Shown: positions 1 to 10,939, counted from the stretch's first letter. The stretch: 51,589 bases of DNA from Rhodobacter sp. (GCA_020250125.1 JADCEL010000085.1:1-51589), one strand, 5' to 3'. The notes: generated from the sequence alone by a model not told the origin. Numbers and translations: made by a program.

Positions 1-130
1 GGTCATAGGGCTTGAATTCGCCGAAATACTTCGTGATCGCGGCCGTCAGCGTGGTCTTGCCGTGGTCAACATGGCCGATCGTGCCGATGTTCACATGCGG
101 TTTGTTCCGTTCAAACTTTGCCTTTGCCAT
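1..130 (-). CDS. tuf: Elongation factor Tu, N-terminal part (gene runs off the window)
   Basis: The reverse strand encodes 43 residues beginning [20 protein letters not shown], the invariant EF-Tu start, with the P-loop GHVDHGKT at residues 19-26. EF-Tu is the cytosolic GTPase that brings aminoacyl-tRNA to the ribosome. Only the first tenth is in the window; the rest lies beyond base 1. A strong Shine-Dalgarno (GAGGAGG) precedes the ATG. The lipoprotein gene upstream is on the same strand about 100 bases away, so tuf probably has its own promoter in that gap. Confidence 0.97.
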   Translation of the reverse strand, partial: MAKAKFERNKPHVNIGTIGHVDHGKTTLTAAITKYFGEFKPYD

Positions 131-236
131 GATGGCCTCCTCAATATCGGGTCCTGACGGTGCGCGCGGATGCACCCTGCGGGGCAGCGCCGCACTTATC
201 GACTGGAATCGGGGAAATCAAGCTCTTGCGCGCGGG

Positions 237-971
237 TCACTCATTTGTCCGGCCAAGTCCGGGCGGGCGCGGCAGGGGGCGCAATACCGGACCTGCGGGT
301 TCCACTGCCGCCAGCGGCGCGGAGGAGATTGCCTCAGGTGCCGCCCCTGCCGGTGCGCCCGACACCACACGCGGCTGCGGGGGCGGTGTGGACAGATCGG
401 GGGCGTCGCCGGGAATGGCCCCGGCCGGGTCGAACCATTGCGGATTTTCCAGGAACCAGCCTTCCAGCGCCTTGGCGACATTGTAGGACAGGGCTTCGAT
501 CTGCTGGGTCTTGGTGCTGGTCAGACCGGTGCCGATCACGCTTTCGCCCGACAGGCTTTCAAAGATCGTGAACTGGCGGGCTTCGGGGTTCAGCCGCTGC
601 TGATTGGCATCGTCCCAGATGTTGGCGCTGACCACGACGACCGACTTCGGCGCGGCCACCACGGGGATGCCCGGCGGGGCCAGCGCATAGCCGTCGATGT
701 TGATGCCGATGTTGTAAAACCTGTCGCCGTCATACCGGGCCGGACCGAACCGGTTTGCGATCGCCTTCGTCAGGCCGGTTTCCCATTCTTCCGCCGTCGC
801 CTCGCGCGAGATCGGCACCTTCTGCATGGTGTCGGTCACGACAATGTTCAGGCCCAGACGGAAGGGACCCAGATCGACAGGCGGTTCCTCCAGATCCCGC
901 GCCCCACAACCTGCCGCCAGGATCACGGTACAAACGGTGCCGGCCAGCCTCAAGACACGCGCAAAGCTCAT
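237..971 (-). CDS. Predicted outer-membrane lipoprotein, 244 aa, function unknown
   Basis: A type II signal peptide is clear: a short basic start, a hydrophobic stretch and the lipobox LAAG followed by Cys22, so the mature protein should be lipid-anchored. The central part (about residues 30-185) is a compact globular domain that I do not recognise as a named family. The last 55 residues are rich in Pro and Ala and look like a flexible tail. The start is supported by GAAGGG upstream of the ATG. It lies upstream of tuf on the same strand and is likely a conserved rhodobacterial lipoprotein of unknown role. Lipidation is well supported; function is not. Confidence 0.8.
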   Translation of the reverse strand: MSFARVLRLAGTVCTVILAAGCGARDLEEPPVDLGPFRLGLNIVVTDTMQKVPISREATAEEWETGLTKAIANRFGPARYDGDRFYNIGINIDGYALAPPGIPVVAAPKSVVVVSANIWDDANQQRLNPEARQFTIFESLSGESVIGTGLTSTKTQQIEALSYNVAKALEGWFLENPQWFDPAGAIPGDAPDLSTPPPQPRVVSGAPAGAAPEAISSAPLAAVEPAGPVLRPLPRPPGLGRTNE

Positions 972-1516
972 TCGTGCGACCCTTCAGAAACCATATGCCG
1001 AAATACCGTGCCGGACAGACCGGCGCAACGCCCGTGCTTGCACGGCGGCAAATGCCCCGGCACCCCTCTGCCTTGGGATGGTCAAGGCGCATGTCTGCCG
1101 CAGCACCGGTGACAGGTGCGGCGGCGTGCCACCGCCCGACGGGAAAACCAGCCGGACGCAAGGGCGTTCCCGGATATTCGGCAAAGGCGACTGATCGCGT
1201 CGCAATCGCAAGGGGGGCCGCCAGCCTGCCGGGCCGCGCACCGGGGCGGGCGGCCCGCCAAGGATACAGGGTTTGGCGGTCTGCTGCCCCGGTCGCCGCG
1301 CTACCTCGGGGAACAGAACACGCCCCCCCCCCGCAGCGGGATGCAGCCTGGCCCGCCCAAGGGCATCACCCTTGCCATCACACCCGGTCCAGCCCGACAA
1401 AACCGCTGCGGCGCGGTACCTGCGCGCCATTGCCACGGCCCTGCGCATGGCCCGGCCCCCGTTGTGAACGCCCTTCACGCCCGGCCCGCCGTGCCGCGCT
1501 GCGCGGTCCTGACCCG
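972..1516. other. Non-coding gap between parC and the lipoprotein gene
   Basis: About 545 bases of very GC-rich sequence. Several long open frames cross it on both strands, but they lack recognisable protein motifs, have poor starts and run into neighbouring genes in the wrong frame. I see no tRNA, clear terminator or repeat. It presumably carries the 3' end of the parC transcript and the promoter of the lipoprotein gene. Confidence 0.5.
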
Positions 1517-3865
1517 TCAGGTGAAGCGGTTGTCGCGCGGAAAACCGTGGGGCGGGGCCTTGCCCATGCCCGCACGCCGCGCGACCCATTCGGAAATGCC
1601 GGTTTCGCGCCGGGTCTGGCCATTGGGCATCGACCAGCACAGACCCTCGGCCAGATGGAAGGTGGTGATGTCCGACAGCCCGCCATCCAGTTCCAGGACC
1701 CCCTGCTTGCCGCGCAGCGACAGGTATTTCTGCAGCCGCACGCCTTTCCCGCGGGCCATTTCCGGCAGTTCCGTCACGGGGAACACCAGCAGCTTGCGGT
1801 TTTTCGACACGACGGCAACATGATCGCCCTGGACTCGGCGGCAGGCCACCAGGCGGGCCTCGTCCGACAGGTTCATCACCGCCCTGCCGGCCCGCGTCTG
1901 GGCCATCACCTCTTCCGAGGGCACGATGAAACCATCCCCGGCGCTGGAGGCCAGAAGCAGCTTTTCGCCCGCACGCCAGACCGTCAGGTCCACGATCTCG
2001 GCCTCGGTCGGAAGATCGACCATCAGGCGCACCGGCTCTCCCATGCCGCGGCCGCCGGGAAGGTTTGCGCCAAGAAGGGTATAGAAGCGCCCGTTCGAAC
2101 CAACGAGCAGGATCTTGTCGGTGGTTTCGGCATGAAACAGAAAGCGGCCCCCGTCGCCGTCTTTGAACTTGACCTCCGACTCCAGCGGGACATGCCCCTT
2201 CATCGACCGGATCCAGCCCATCTTTGAACAGATGACTGTGATCGGCTCGCGTTCGATCATCGCCTCGATCGGCACGTCTTCCACGTCGCCCGCCTCGGCA
2301 AACCGGGTGCGGCGCGCGCCAGCCGGTGTGGATTTGCCGAACTGCGCCTGCACGGTGCCAAGCTCTTGCCCGATCCGCTGCCATTGCAGGCGGTCAGAGC
2401 CAAGCAGATCATCCAGCCCGGCCCGTTCCTTGAGCAGGGCATCATATTCCCGGCGCAGTTCGATCTCTTCCAGCTTGCGCAAGGACCGCAGGCGCATGTT
2501 CAGAATGGCTTCGGCCTGCGCCCCGGTCAGTTCGCCTTCGGCGTCTTCGCCGCGCGCCGGGGGCGGCACATAATCTTTCTCGGACAAGGCGCGCGGATGC
2601 GCCACGCCCCAGCTTTCGGCAATCAGCGCGCGTTTGGGATCGGCATCATAGCGGATGATGTCGATCACCCGGTCCAGGTTCAGAAAGGCAATGATGAAGC
2701 CTTCCAGAATCTCCAGCCGTGCATCGATCTTTTCCAGCCGGTGCCGGCTGCGCCGCCGCAGCACGTCGCGGCGGTGATCCAGAAAGGCGCGCAGCACCTC
2801 TTTCAGCGAACAGACGCGCGGCACGCGCCCGTCGATCAGCACGTTCATGTTCAGCGAAAAGCGGATCTCAAGATCGGAATTGCGAAACAGCATGCCCATC
2901 AGCATGTCGGGGTCCACGGTGCGGGCGCGCGGTTCCAGCACGATGCGCAGGTCTTCCGCCGATTCGTCGCGCACATCGGCCAGCGCCATCACCTTTCTGG
3001 TCTGGATCAGTTCGGCCAGCCGTTCGATCAGCTTGGATTTCTGCACCTGATAGGGAATCTCGGTGACCACGATCTGCCAGGTGCCCCGGCCCAGATCCTC
3101 GGTGGCCCATTTCGCGCGCAGCCGGAAGGCGCCGCGCCCGCTGCGATAGGCGTCAAGGATCGCGCCGCGCGGTTCCACAATGGTGCCGCCGGTGGGGAAA
3201 TCGGGGCCGGGCACCAGCGCCACGATGGCCTCGTCGGTGCAGTCAGGCTCGCGCAGCATCAGCTGGCAGGCGTCGATCAGCTCGTGCAGGTTATGGGGCG
3301 GAATATTGGTGGCCATGCCCACGGCGATGCCGGACGATCCATTCGCCAGCAGGTTGGGAAAGGCGGCGGGCATGACGACAGGCTCTTGCAGGGTGCCGTC
3401 GTAGTTCGGGCGGAAATCCACCGCGTTTTCGTCCAGCCCTTCCATCAGCAGTTCTGACAGCGGGGTCAGGCGCGCCTCGGTGTAGCGGCTGGCGGCGGGA
3501 TTGTCGCCGTCGATATTGCCGAAGTTCCCCTGCCCGTCGACCAGGGGGTAGCGCAGGTTGAAATCCTGGGCGAGACGCGCCATCGCGTCATAGATCGCCA
3601 TGTCGCCATGCGGGTGATAATTGCCCATCACATCGCCGGAAATCTTGGCGGATTTGCGAAAGCCCCCCGTGGGCGACAGGCGCAGCTCACGCATCGCGAA
3701 CAGGATGCGGCGATGGACCGGCTTCAGCCCGTCGCGCGCGTCAGGCAGGGCGCGGTGCATGATGGTGGACAGCGCATAGGTCAGATAGCGCTCGCCGATC
3801 GCGCGGCGCAGCGTTTCAGAAACCAGCACAGGCTCGATCCCGGGATCATCAGACGGTTCGGACAT
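1517..3865 (-). CDS. parC: DNA topoisomerase IV subunit A
   Basis: A 782-residue type IIA topoisomerase A subunit. The N-terminal winged-helix/tower region carries the DNA-cleaving tyrosine at about residue 128 (SRYTEARLT) and the quinolone-determining stretch [12 protein letters not shown] at 83-94. The C-terminal third holds the beta-pinwheel repeats. It is ParC rather than GyrA because the GyrA-box is absent and the start [19 protein letters not shown] is ParC-like. ParC pairs with ParE (not in the window) to decatenate daughter chromosomes. The frame stays open upstream, but the ATG before SEPSDDPG gives the family length. Met sits where E. coli ParC has Ser80. Divergent from the SH3 gene. 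Confidence 0.96.
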   Translation of the reverse strand: MSEPSDDPGIEPVLVSETLRRAIGERYLTYALSTIMHRALPDARDGLKPVHRRILFAMRELRLSPTGGFRKSAKISGDVMGNYHPHGDMAIYDAMARLAQDFNLRYPLVDGQGNFGNIDGDNPAASRYTEARLTPLSELLMEGLDENAVDFRPNYDGTLQEPVVMPAAFPNLLANGSSGIAVGMATNIPPHNLHELIDACQLMLREPDCTDEAIVALVPGPDFPTGGTIVEPRGAILDAYRSGRGAFRLRAKWATEDLGRGTWQIVVTEIPYQVQKSKLIERLAELIQTRKVMALADVRDESAEDLRIVLEPRARTVDPDMLMGMLFRNSDLEIRFSLNMNVLIDGRVPRVCSLKEVLRAFLDHRRDVLRRRSRHRLEKIDARLEILEGFIIAFLNLDRVIDIIRYDADPKRALIAESWGVAHPRALSEKDYVPPPARGEDAEGELTGAQAEAILNMRLRSLRKLEEIELRREYDALLKERAGLDDLLGSDRLQWQRIGQELGTVQAQFGKSTPAGARRTRFAEAGDVEDVPIEAMIEREPITVICSKMGWIRSMKGHVPLESEVKFKDGDGGRFLFHAETTDKILLVGSNGRFYTLLGANLPGGRGMGEPVRLMVDLPTEAEIVDLTVWRAGEKLLLASSAGDGFIVPSEEVMAQTRAGRAVMNLSDEARLVACRRVQGDHVAVVSKNRKLLVFPVTELPEMARGKGVRLQKYLSLRGKQGVLELDGGLSDITTFHLAEGLCWSMPNGQTRRETGISEWVARRAGMGKAPPHGFPRDNRFT

Positions 3866-3988
3866 GGCGGCGGTGTAGCGCCCCGCGCGGGCACGGTCCA
3901 GACGCAACCGCAGCAGGCGGATTGCCGATTTTGCGGGGCACGCCGGATGCGCCGTGATAAGCTTTCTCCCTGTTGCGGAATCGGACCC

Positions 3989-4636
3989 ATGTTCAAGCTG
4001 ATCTTCCTGTTGTGCGTTTTGATCGTGGCAACGCTTCTGACGCTGGGCGGGCGCAGGGATGCGCCCCTTCGCGACGGTCTTGCGGGCAAGTATACCCCGC
4101 TTCACTACAAAGACCCCGGTCCGGCCCCGCCGCAGCCGACCCCTCTGGCAGCAGCCGGGCAAGGCCCCCGGCCTTTGTCGCCGGGCATTGATCCGGCCCC
4201 GGCGCGCGCCGTGCCGCAGGCACGCCCCCAGCCCGAGCCTGCGGTCAGCCCTGCGGTTTCTGCCGCTTTCGCAACCGCCGGTTCCGCGCCCGAAGATGCG
4301 CAGACAGCGCCGGGCCTGACGCTTGCCCTGCCCCCGGCACAGACGGCAGACGGGGGCGATCCGGCCAGTCAGCCCCCTCAGCCGGCAGCGGCCAACGCCG
4401 ATGCCGCCCCGCAGCTGCAATATGTGCTGGCCGACACGGTGAATGTCCGGGCGGGGCCGTCGGCCGGCACCGACTCTCTGACCAGGCTTGATCGCGGTGA
4501 GGCGGTGCAGGTGCTGCCATCCGACACGCCGGGCTGGTCAAGGGTCCGCCTTCAGGGCGACGGGCAGGAGGGGTATGTCGCAAGCCGCTTTCTGGGCGAT
4601 CTGCCACGGGACGGGATTTTCACCCCCGTGAACTGA
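3989..4636 (+). CDS. Membrane-anchored SH3-domain protein, 215 aa
   Basis: Residues 3-20 form a hydrophobic segment that could be an uncleaved anchor or signal peptide. It is followed by about 120 residues of Pro/Ala/Gln-rich low-complexity linker and a C-terminal bacterial SH3 domain (about 143-205) with the typical core TVNVRAGPS and the closing motif GYVASRFL. Such domains usually bind peptidoglycan or cell-wall peptides in the periplasm, so a cell-envelope role is inferred. The frame is open upstream into parC, but the ATG here begins directly before the hydrophobic segment. It is divergent from parC and about 60 bases upstream of the dehydrogenase gene. Confidence 0.82.
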   Translation: MFKLIFLLCVLIVATLLTLGGRRDAPLRDGLAGKYTPLHYKDPGPAPPQPTPLAAAGQGPRPLSPGIDPAPARAVPQARPQPEPAVSPAVSAAFATAGSAPEDAQTAPGLTLALPPAQTADGGDPASQPPQPAAANADAAPQLQYVLADTVNVRAGPSAGTDSLTRLDRGEAVQVLPSDTPGWSRVRLQGDGQEGYVASRFLGDLPRDGIFTPVN

Positions 4637-4698
4637 AAGCCGTTTGCCAGCCCCGCCCCCGCCCCCTAAGAGCGGGGCAGGGGCACTTGGGGGCAGGC

Positions 4699-5532
4699 AT
4701 GACGGCGAAATCAATTCTGATCACCGGCTGTTCGTCCGGAATCGGTCTGGACGCGGCGCGCGGGTTGACGGCGCGGGGATGGCGCGTCTTTGCAACATGC
4801 CGTCAGCTGGCGGATTGCGACCGCCTGCAGGCCGAAGGGCTGGAAAGCTTCGCGCTTGATTACGCCGACCCGGCCAGCATCACGCAGGCGGTTCAGACGG
4901 CCCTGCAGCGCACGGGCGGCACCCTGGACGCCGTCTTCAACAACGGGGCCTTTGCCTGCCCGGGTGCCGTCGAAGACCTTCCGACCGAGGCCCTGCGGGC
5001 GATCTTCGAGGTCAACCTCTTTGGCTGTCACGAGCTGACGCGGCAGATCATTCCGGTCATGCGCGCCCAGCCGGATGGCGGCAGGATCATCAATTGCTCT
5101 TCTGTTCTGGGTCTTGTGGGCGCGCCCTGGCGCGGGGCCTATGTGGCGACGAAATTCGCGCTGGAAGGGCTGACAGATGTGCTGCGGGTCGAGATGCGCG
5201 GCACCGGCGTGCGGCTGATCCTGATCGAACCGGGGCCGATCACCTCGCGCATCCGCCAGAATGCCATTCCGCATTTCGAACGCTGGATCAACTGGCAGGC
5301 CTCGCCCCGCGCGGCGCAGTACCGCAGAACGCTGGTGCGCCGCCTGTACGAAGACCGCGGCCCGGACCGGTTTGAACTGCCCGCCTCTGCGGTCACGCAA
5401 AAGCTGATCCGCGCCCTGGAAGACCGGCGTCCGGCCGCGCGGTATTTTGTGACCACACCCACCTACCTGATGAACATCGCGCGGCGCATCCTGCCCACGG
5501 CGGCGCTGGACTGGATTCTGGCGCGCGGCTGA
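4699..5532 (+). CDS. Short-chain dehydrogenase/reductase, 277 aa
   Basis: A classical SDR: the nucleotide-binding motif TGCSSGIG near residue 9, an NNGAF variant of the NNAG structural motif, and the catalytic Ser and YVATK (Tyr-x3-Lys) further on. Length fits the 250-280-residue family. The C-terminus has an extra helical stretch (RYFVTTPTYLMNIARRILP) often seen in SDRs acting on lipophilic substrates. The substrate cannot be told from sequence. An in-frame TTG lies 12 bases upstream, but the ATG follows a good G-rich ribosome site (GGGGGCAGG). Probably its own unit or the first gene of the plus-strand run to etfA. Confidence 0.9.
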   Translation: MTAKSILITGCSSGIGLDAARGLTARGWRVFATCRQLADCDRLQAEGLESFALDYADPASITQAVQTALQRTGGTLDAVFNNGAFACPGAVEDLPTEALRAIFEVNLFGCHELTRQIIPVMRAQPDGGRIINCSSVLGLVGAPWRGAYVATKFALEGLTDVLRVEMRGTGVRLILIEPGPITSRIRQNAIPHFERWINWQASPRAAQYRRTLVRRLYEDRGPDRFELPASAVTQKLIRALEDRRPAARYFVTTPTYLMNIARRILPTAALDWILARG

Positions 5533-5601
5533 GGCGCGATTCCCCTTCGCCTTTCGGACTGCCCCCGCTACATCACCCGCACAGGGAACAGGACAAAGAT
5601 C

Positions 5602-5811
5602 ATGCTGGACGACCCGCTCTTCATTGTTGCCGCCGTTGCCGTGCTTGGCGTTCTGGTCATCCTGATGATCGGGATCGGCGGCTTTGCCCGTGGCGGCGAT
5701 TTCAACCGCAAGCACGCCAACCGGATCATGCGCTACCGCATTTACGCGCAGGCCGCTGCGATTGCGCTGATCCTGCTGTATGTGGCCTTGCGCAGATACA
5801 TGGGTCCGTAA
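5602..5811 (+). CDS. Small twin-transmembrane-helix protein, 69 aa (HIG1-like)
   Basis: Two hydrophobic helices (about residues 5-27 and 48-64) are separated by a basic hydrophilic loop containing FNRKHANRIMRYRI. The NRxMRxRI pattern is characteristic of the small twin-TM proteins related to the HIG1 (hypoxia-induced) family, common in Rhodobacterales beside cobalamin adenosyltransferase and etf genes. HIG1 relatives associate with respiratory complexes; a similar role here is inference. AGGACA precedes the ATG, and the stop is 14 bases from the next gene, so the two are probably co-transcribed. Confidence 0.85.
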   Translation: MLDDPLFIVAAVAVLGVLVILMIGIGGFARGGDFNRKHANRIMRYRIYAQAAAIALILLYVALRRYMGP

Positions 5812-5825
5812 GGCCGGGGGAAGAC

Positions 5826-6404
5826 ATGGTTGTCCTGTCAAAGATTTACACCAAGACCGGCGATGCCGGGGAAACCGCGCTTGGCAACGGGGCGCGGGTG
5901 GCAAAACATTCGATCCGGGTGAACGCCTATGGCACGGTCGATGAAACCAATGCCACCGTCGGTATGGCCCGGCAGCATTCGACCGGCGAAACCGATGCGG
6001 CACTGGCGCGGATTCAGAACGACCTGTTCGATCTGGGGGCCGACCTTTGCCGCCCCGACATGGAGCGCGACCATGAGGCGGGCTATGTGCCGCTGCGCAT
6101 CCTCGACCGCCAGGTGCTGCGTCTGGAAACCGAGATCGACGCGATGAACGCCCGGTTGCAGCCGCTGCGCAGCTTCATTCTGCCGGGCGGATCGGCCCTG
6201 GCTGCGCATCTGCACCTGTGCCGCACCGTCAGCCGCCGCGCCGAACGCCTGACGGTGGAACTTGCCACCATGGAAGCAATCAACGCCGAGGCGGTGAAGT
6301 ACCTGAACCGCCTGTCCGACTGGTTCTTCGTGGCGGGCCGGATTGCCAATGACGATGGCAAGGCCGACGTGCTGTGGGTGCCCGGCCTGACCCGCGATGT
6401 ATAG
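5826..6404 (+). CDS. Cob(I)yrinic acid a,c-diamide adenosyltransferase, PduO type
   Basis: 192 residues with the PduO-family landmarks: the N-terminal ATP-binding motif YTKTGDAGETAL, the central FILPGG segment and RRAERLTV with the conserved arginines contacting ATP. It transfers the 5'-deoxyadenosyl group of ATP to cob(I)alamin to make coenzyme B12, needed by enzymes such as methylmalonyl-CoA mutase. It follows the twin-TM gene closely with a GGGGGAAG ribosome site and precedes etfB by about 120 bases. No B12 riboswitch is visible upstream. Confidence 0.93.
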   Translation: MVVLSKIYTKTGDAGETALGNGARVAKHSIRVNAYGTVDETNATVGMARQHSTGETDAALARIQNDLFDLGADLCRPDMERDHEAGYVPLRILDRQVLRLETEIDAMNARLQPLRSFILPGGSALAAHLHLCRTVSRRAERLTVELATMEAINAEAVKYLNRLSDWFFVAGRIANDDGKADVLWVPGLTRDV

Positions 6405-6527
6405 ACGCGACGTCCGGGCGTCGTTCTGCGTCGATTTTGGCCTGTTTTCGCCGGGGCGAAGCGGCTAACAACAGGACGAGGGGCTTGGGCACCCCCCAGG
6501 GGTGCATGATACGGGAGTGTTCCGCCG

Positions 6528-7289
6528 ATGAAGGTCTTGGTGCCGGTCAAACGGGTGATCGACTACAACGTGAAGGTCCGCGTCAAGGCGGACGGGTCCG
6601 GGGTTGATCTGGCCAATGTGAAGATGTCGATGAACCCCTTTGACGAGATTGCCGTCGAAGAGGCGATCCGCCTGAAGGAAAAGGGGCTGGCTGACGAGGT
6701 GATCGTCGTTTCCATCGGCGTCCGGCAATGCCAGGAAACGCTGCGCACCGCGCTGGCGATGGGGGCCGACCGCGCCGTTCTGATCGAAGCCACCGCAGAC
6801 GTGCAACAGGATATCGAACCGCTGGCCGTGGCCAGGCTGCTGGCCGGCGTGGTGCGGGAAGAGGCCCCCGGCCTGGTGATCTGCGGCAAGCAGGCCATCG
6901 ACAATGACATGAACGCCACGGGCCAGATGCTGTCGGCCCTGCTGGGCTGGAGCCAGGCGACATTCGCCAGCGAACTGGCGGTCGAAGGCGACCATGCCGT
7001 GGTGACGCGCGAAGTGGACGGCGGTCTGCAAACGATCCGGGTGAAGATGCCGACCATCGTCACCGTCGACCTGCGCCTGAACGAGCCGCGCTATGCCAGC
7101 CTGCCCAATATCATGAAGGCCAAGAAGAAGCCGCTGGAGGAAAAGACGCCTGCCGATTACGGCGTGGATGTGACCCCGCGCCTGACCGTTCTGAAAACGG
7201 TGGAACCGCAGGGCCGCAAGGCCGGCGTCAAGGTGGCAAACGTTGCTGAACTGATTGCGAAACTCAAGGACGAAGCGGGGGTGATCTGA
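6528..7289 (+). CDS. etfB: Electron transfer flavoprotein beta subunit
   Basis: 253 residues, the family length, starting [20 protein letters not shown] with the AMP-binding-fold motifs [13 protein letters not shown] and [10 protein letters not shown]. It binds AMP and pairs with EtfA to accept electrons from acyl-CoA and other dehydrogenases and pass them to ETF:ubiquinone oxidoreductase. The start has GGGAGTG upstream. The stop overlaps the etfA start (ATG inside TGATGG), so translation is coupled and the subunits should be made in equal amounts. Promoter signals probably lie in the 120-base gap before it. Confidence 0.97.
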   Translation: MKVLVPVKRVIDYNVKVRVKADGSGVDLANVKMSMNPFDEIAVEEAIRLKEKGLADEVIVVSIGVRQCQETLRTALAMGADRAVLIEATADVQQDIEPLAVARLLAGVVREEAPGLVICGKQAIDNDMNATGQMLSALLGWSQATFASELAVEGDHAVVTREVDGGLQTIRVKMPTIVTVDLRLNEPRYASLPNIMKAKKKPLEEKTPADYGVDVTPRLTVLKTVEPQGRKAGVKVANVAELIAKLKDEAGVI

Positions 7290-8215
7290 TGGCCGTTCTT
7301 CTGATTGCCGAAGTGACCGGTGGCGCGCTGGGCGCAGACAGCACCGCCAAGGCGCTGACGGCGGCAAAGCCGCTGGGCGAGGTGCATCTGCTGGTCGCCG
7401 GTGACGGCGTGGCGGCGGCCGCCGCGCAGGCCGCGCAGTTTGCCGGCCTGTCCAGGGTGCTGACGGCGGATGATGCCGCCTACGGGCGCGGGCTGGCCGA
7501 ACCTCTGGCGGACCTGATCAAGGGCCTGTCGGGCGGCTACAGCCATATCCTGGCACCGGCCACAACGGCGGCCAAGAACGTGATGCCGCGCGTTGCCGCA
7601 ATGCTGGATGTGATGGTGATTTCCGATGTGACGGCGGTGATCGACGCCGATACCTTTGAACGCCCGATCTATGCGGGCAACGCGATCCAGACGGTGAAGT
7701 CGTCGGACGCAAAGAAGGTTGCCACCATCCGCACCGCCGGATTCGAGGCCGCCGCCAAGGGCGGTGCCGCCCCCGTCGAAGCCGTGGCTGCCGCCGGAAA
7801 CGCCGGCCTGTCGGCCTGGGTGGAAGACAGGGTCGCCACCAGTGACCGCCCGGAACTGACCTCGGCCGGGATCGTGGTATCGGGCGGGCGCGGCGTGGGA
7901 TCCGAAGACAACTTCGCGCTGATCGAAAAGCTGGCCGACAAGCTGAATGCCGCCGTGGGTGCAAGCCGTGCAGCCGTGGACAGCGGCTATGCCCCGAATG
8001 ACTGGCAGGTGGGGCAGACCGGCAAGGTCGTGGCCCCGCAGCTCTACATCGCCGTCGGCATTTCCGGCGCGATCCAGCATCTGGCGGGCATGAAGGACAG
8101 CAAGGTGATCGTCGCGATCAACAAGGACGAAGAGGCCCCGATCTTCCAGGTGGCCGACTATGGTCTGGTGGGCGATCTGTTCACCCTGGTGCCGGAGATG
8201 ATCGAAAAGCTGTGA
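7289..8215 (+). CDS. etfA: Electron transfer flavoprotein alpha subunit
   Basis: 308 residues. The N-terminal half is the ETF alpha/beta-type fold; the C-terminal half is the FAD domain with the signatures [32 protein letters not shown] (FAD contacts) and [20 protein letters not shown]. It carries the FAD that shuttles electrons to the quinone pool. The ATG overlaps the etfB stop. This is the last gene of the plus-strand run, and no strong terminator is evident in the GC-rich gap that follows. Confidence 0.97.
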   Translation: MAVLLIAEVTGGALGADSTAKALTAAKPLGEVHLLVAGDGVAAAAAQAAQFAGLSRVLTADDAAYGRGLAEPLADLIKGLSGGYSHILAPATTAAKNVMPRVAAMLDVMVISDVTAVIDADTFERPIYAGNAIQTVKSSDAKKVATIRTAGFEAAAKGGAAPVEAVAAAGNAGLSAWVEDRVATSDRPELTSAGIVVSGGRGVGSEDNFALIEKLADKLNAAVGASRAAVDSGYAPNDWQVGQTGKVVAPQLYIAVGISGAIQHLAGMKDSKVIVAINKDEEAPIFQVADYGLVGDLFTLVPEMIEKL

Positions 8216-8768
8216 CCCGGCCGGAACGGGAACGGCAGGGCAACGGGCAGCGATCATCGGTGCCCGGCTTTCGCCTGTCCCGGCCCGAATGAACCCGGTG
8301 GACGTGCTGCCGGCTGACGCCGCAGTCCGGCTTCTGCCCGGCCCCACGGACTGCCCGAAGGCAGAAGGGCGGGGCCGCACCGGACGCCAGGGAAAGCGCG
8401 CAGCCCGTGCCGGTGATTGGTGCCTGGTCTGGCGCGGCCATCGCGACGGTCGCCGGATGCATCCTTTGGACCAAGGCAAAAGGTCGATCCCCTGATCGAC
8501 TGCGTCCATTCAGCCCGTCCTGGCTGCGCCTGGTTTCCGGAACTGCTTCTGCAGGCCCCGGGCGCGCACCGTTGCCGCCAGACCCCGGCCGGTGCCAGGC
8601 CCCGGCAGGGAAGGTGCGGATGGGGCGGGGCCGCAGGATGTCCGGGCGGCGGGGGCATGGCGCGGTCTGACCGGACCGGCCCCGCCGCGCAGACCTGCCG
8701 GGGCGGCGCGCCGCATGTGCAGCGGGCGCTGTCACGCAGGCGCGACACCGCTTCGCGTCAGGCAAGGG
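8216..8768. other. Non-coding gap between convergent etfA and aroA
   Basis: About 550 bases between two genes that point at each other. It is GC-rich with several short imperfect hairpins (for example around 8330-8370) but no clear uridine-tailed terminator, tRNA or credible open frame. The open frames that cross it have no recognisable motif and lack good ribosome sites. I see no gene. Confidence 0.5.
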
Positions 8769-10115
8769 TCACTGCGCCGGTTCAAGATGGGCCCCAAGGC
8801 GGGTCATCAGCGGGGTGAAGACCGGAAAGCTGGTATTGATCGGCGATGCATCATCGACGGAAACCGGCTGTTTCGATGCCATGCCCAGGATCAGGAAGCT
8901 CATCGCGATGCGGTGGTCAAGATGGGTCGTGGCGGTGGCCCCGCCGGGCACGCCGCCCGGACCCATGCCATGGACGATCAGCGTATCCTCGTCTTCCTCC
9001 ACGCGCACGCCGCAGGCTTCCAGCCCGCGCGCCATGGCATCGATCCGGTCGGATTCCTTGACCCGCAGTTCCCTGACGCCCCGCATCACGGTCGTCCCTT
9101 CGGCAAAGGCGGCAACGACCGACAGGATGGGATATTCGTCGATCATCGACGGCGCGCGTTCGGGCGGCACCTCGATGCCCGACAGCGGCCCGAAGCGCAC
9201 CCGCAGGTCGGCCACCGGTTCGCCGCCCTCTTCACGCGGGTTTTCGAACATGATGTCCGCGCCCATGTCCACCAGCGTCAGGTACAGGCCGTTGCGCGTC
9301 AGGTTCTGGCTGACGCCGGGCACGAAAATGTCGGACCCTGCGACCACCAGCGCGGCACAGACCGGGAAGGCGGCCGAAGACGGATCGCGCGGCACCGCGA
9401 CCGTCTGCGGGCGCAGCTCTGGCTGGCCGGTCAGGGTGATGACATTGCCTTCGGCGGTCTTTTCGACATGCACGCGCGCGCCAAAGCCTGCAAGCATCCG
9501 TTCGGAATGGTCGCGCGTCGCCTCGCGTTCGATCACCGCCGTCTCACCCGGCGCGTTCAGCCCGGCCAAAAGCACGGCGGATTTCACCTGGGCCGACGCC
9601 ACGGGCGTGGCATAGCGCACCGGCACCGGCGACGCGGCCCCCACCACCGTCATCGGCAGCCGCCCGCCGCTGCGCCCATAGGCGCGCGCCCCGAACAGCG
9701 ACAGCGGATCGGTCACGCGGCCCATCGGGCGCTTGCGCAGTGATGCATCGCCCGTGAAGGTCGCGGTCATGGCCGTGGTGGCCATGCAGCCCATGATCAG
9801 CCGCACGCCGGTGCCGGAATTGCCGCAGTCGATCACATCCGCCGGTTCGCCAAATCCGCCCACCCCCACGCCATGCACGCTCCACGTGCCTGCGCCATGG
9901 CGCGTCACTTCGGCCCCGAAGGCGCGCATCGCCCTCGCCGTATCCAGCACGTCCTGGCCTTCCAGCAGGCCGGTGATCCGGGTTTCACCCAAGGCCATCG
10001 CGCCAAAGATCAGCGCGCGGTGGCTGATCGACTTGTCGCCCGGCACTTCGGCGCGGCCCGTCAGCGGGCCGGACTTGCGGGCGGTCATCGGTTGGGCGGT
10101 GCCGTGGCCTGACAT
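8769..10115 (-). CDS. aroA: 3-phosphoshikimate 1-carboxyvinyltransferase (EPSP synthase), class II-like
   Basis: 448 residues. It joins shikimate-3-phosphate and phosphoenolpyruvate in the sixth step of the shikimate pathway. Landmarks are [56 protein letters not shown] and LRVKESDR. The wording of these motifs matches class II enzymes of the Agrobacterium CP4 kind rather than the E. coli class. The glyphosate-deciding loop here is GNSGTG (Gly at about residue 101), where CP4 has Ala. The start after AAAGGACACC gives the family length; a longer upstream frame exists but covers the trmB spacer. About 120 bases follow trmB on the same strand. Confidence 0.96.
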   Translation of the reverse strand: MSGHGTAQPMTARKSGPLTGRAEVPGDKSISHRALIFGAMALGETRITGLLEGQDVLDTARAMRAFGAEVTRHGAGTWSVHGVGVGGFGEPADVIDCGNSGTGVRLIMGCMATTAMTATFTGDASLRKRPMGRVTDPLSLFGARAYGRSGGRLPMTVVGAASPVPVRYATPVASAQVKSAVLLAGLNAPGETAVIEREATRDHSERMLAGFGARVHVEKTAEGNVITLTGQPELRPQTVAVPRDPSSAAFPVCAALVVAGSDIFVPGVSQNLTRNGLYLTLVDMGADIMFENPREEGGEPVADLRVRFGPLSGIEVPPERAPSMIDEYPILSVVAAFAEGTTVMRGVRELRVKESDRIDAMARGLEACGVRVEEDEDTLIVHGMGPGGVPGGATATTHLDHRIAMSFLILGMASKQPVSVDDASPINTSFPVFTPLMTRLGAHLEPAQ

Positions 10116-10237
10116 ATGCGGTGTCCTTTTCTGGTCGGGGCCTGATAGCGCAGGCTGCGGGCCTGGTCCACGGGGCGGACAAACACCGGCGCAGGCTTTC
10201 GGCAGATTTCCTTGCGGGCATCTGCCGAAAGCATATG

Positions 10238-10939
10238 TCAGCCGCGCAGGAAGGTCAGGTAATGCGGCACGCGGCCTTCGCGCAGGGCCTTGACCTCGTA
10301 ACGGGTGGACCGCCAGTCGTCCCAGGGTACGGGGCCGTCCCGGACAAGGCGGAACCCGGCCACGGGCACTTCGGCCCTGGCCTGGCGGATGTAATCGGGA
10401 ATGTCGCTGGCGATGCGGAACTCGGCCCCCGGCCGCAGCGCGCGGGCCAGCGGCACCAGATGATCGCGGGTGACAAAGCGGCGGCGGTGGTGGCGGCGCT
10501 TGGGCCAGGGATCGGGGTAGTTGAGAAAGGCTTTCGCGACCGAGCCTTCCGGCAGCACATCGAACAGGTCGCGCACATCGCCGGGATGAATGGCAAGGTT
10601 GGCCACAGCGGCGCTGCGGATGCGGCCCAGCAGCATGGCCACGCCATTGATGAAGGGTTCGCAGCCGATCAGGCCGATCCCGGGATAGGTCGCGGCCATA
10701 TGTACCATATGCTCGCCGCCGCCAAAGCCGATTTCCAGCCAGACCGGCCGGTCGTCGCCGAAGACCCGCGCCAGATCCAGCGGGATGCGGTGCGGGTTTT
10801 CTGCGGTCAGGATACCCTGGGGCCGCAGCGTGCCAAGGTCTTCCGCCAGACAGGTCTTCTGGCTGGGACGCAGGGTCTTGCCAAAGCGGCGGCCATAGAA
10901 ATTGCGCCATTCCGGCTGGGGGGTGATTGGGTCCGACAT
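10238..10939 (-). CDS. trmB: tRNA (guanine-N7-)-methyltransferase
   Basis: 233 residues. The SAM-binding motif [10 protein letters not shown] lies near residue 69 and the signature [18 protein letters not shown] near 140, both diagnostic for TrmB, which methylates G46 in the tRNA variable loop. The C-terminal motif [16 protein letters not shown] includes the TxYE residues of the family. The ATG follows a weak G-rich ribosome site. It sits downstream of metK, whose product supplies its SAM, on the same strand; a hairpin-bearing spacer of about 135 bases lies between. Confidence 0.95.
   Translation of the reverse strand: MSDPITPQPEWRNFYGRRFGKTLRPSQKTCLAEDLGTLRPQGILTAENPHRIPLDLARVFGDDRPVWLEIGFGGGEHMVHMAATYPGIGLIGCEPFINGVAMLLGRIRSAAVANLAIHPGDVRDLFDVLPEGSVAKAFLNYPDPWPKRRHHRRRFVTRDHLVPLARALRPGAEFRIASDIPDYIRQARAEVPVAGFRLVRDGPVPWDDWRSTRYEVKALREGRVPHYLTFLRG

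Noticed and set aside
755..2227. Long plus-strand open frame of 490 codons
   Set aside because: It lies antisense to parC and runs through a non-coding gap. Composition is that of a shadow frame and no motif is seen.
5812..6527. Cobalamin riboswitch near the adenosyltransferase gene
   Set aside because: The gaps are too short and no B12-box core sequence is seen.
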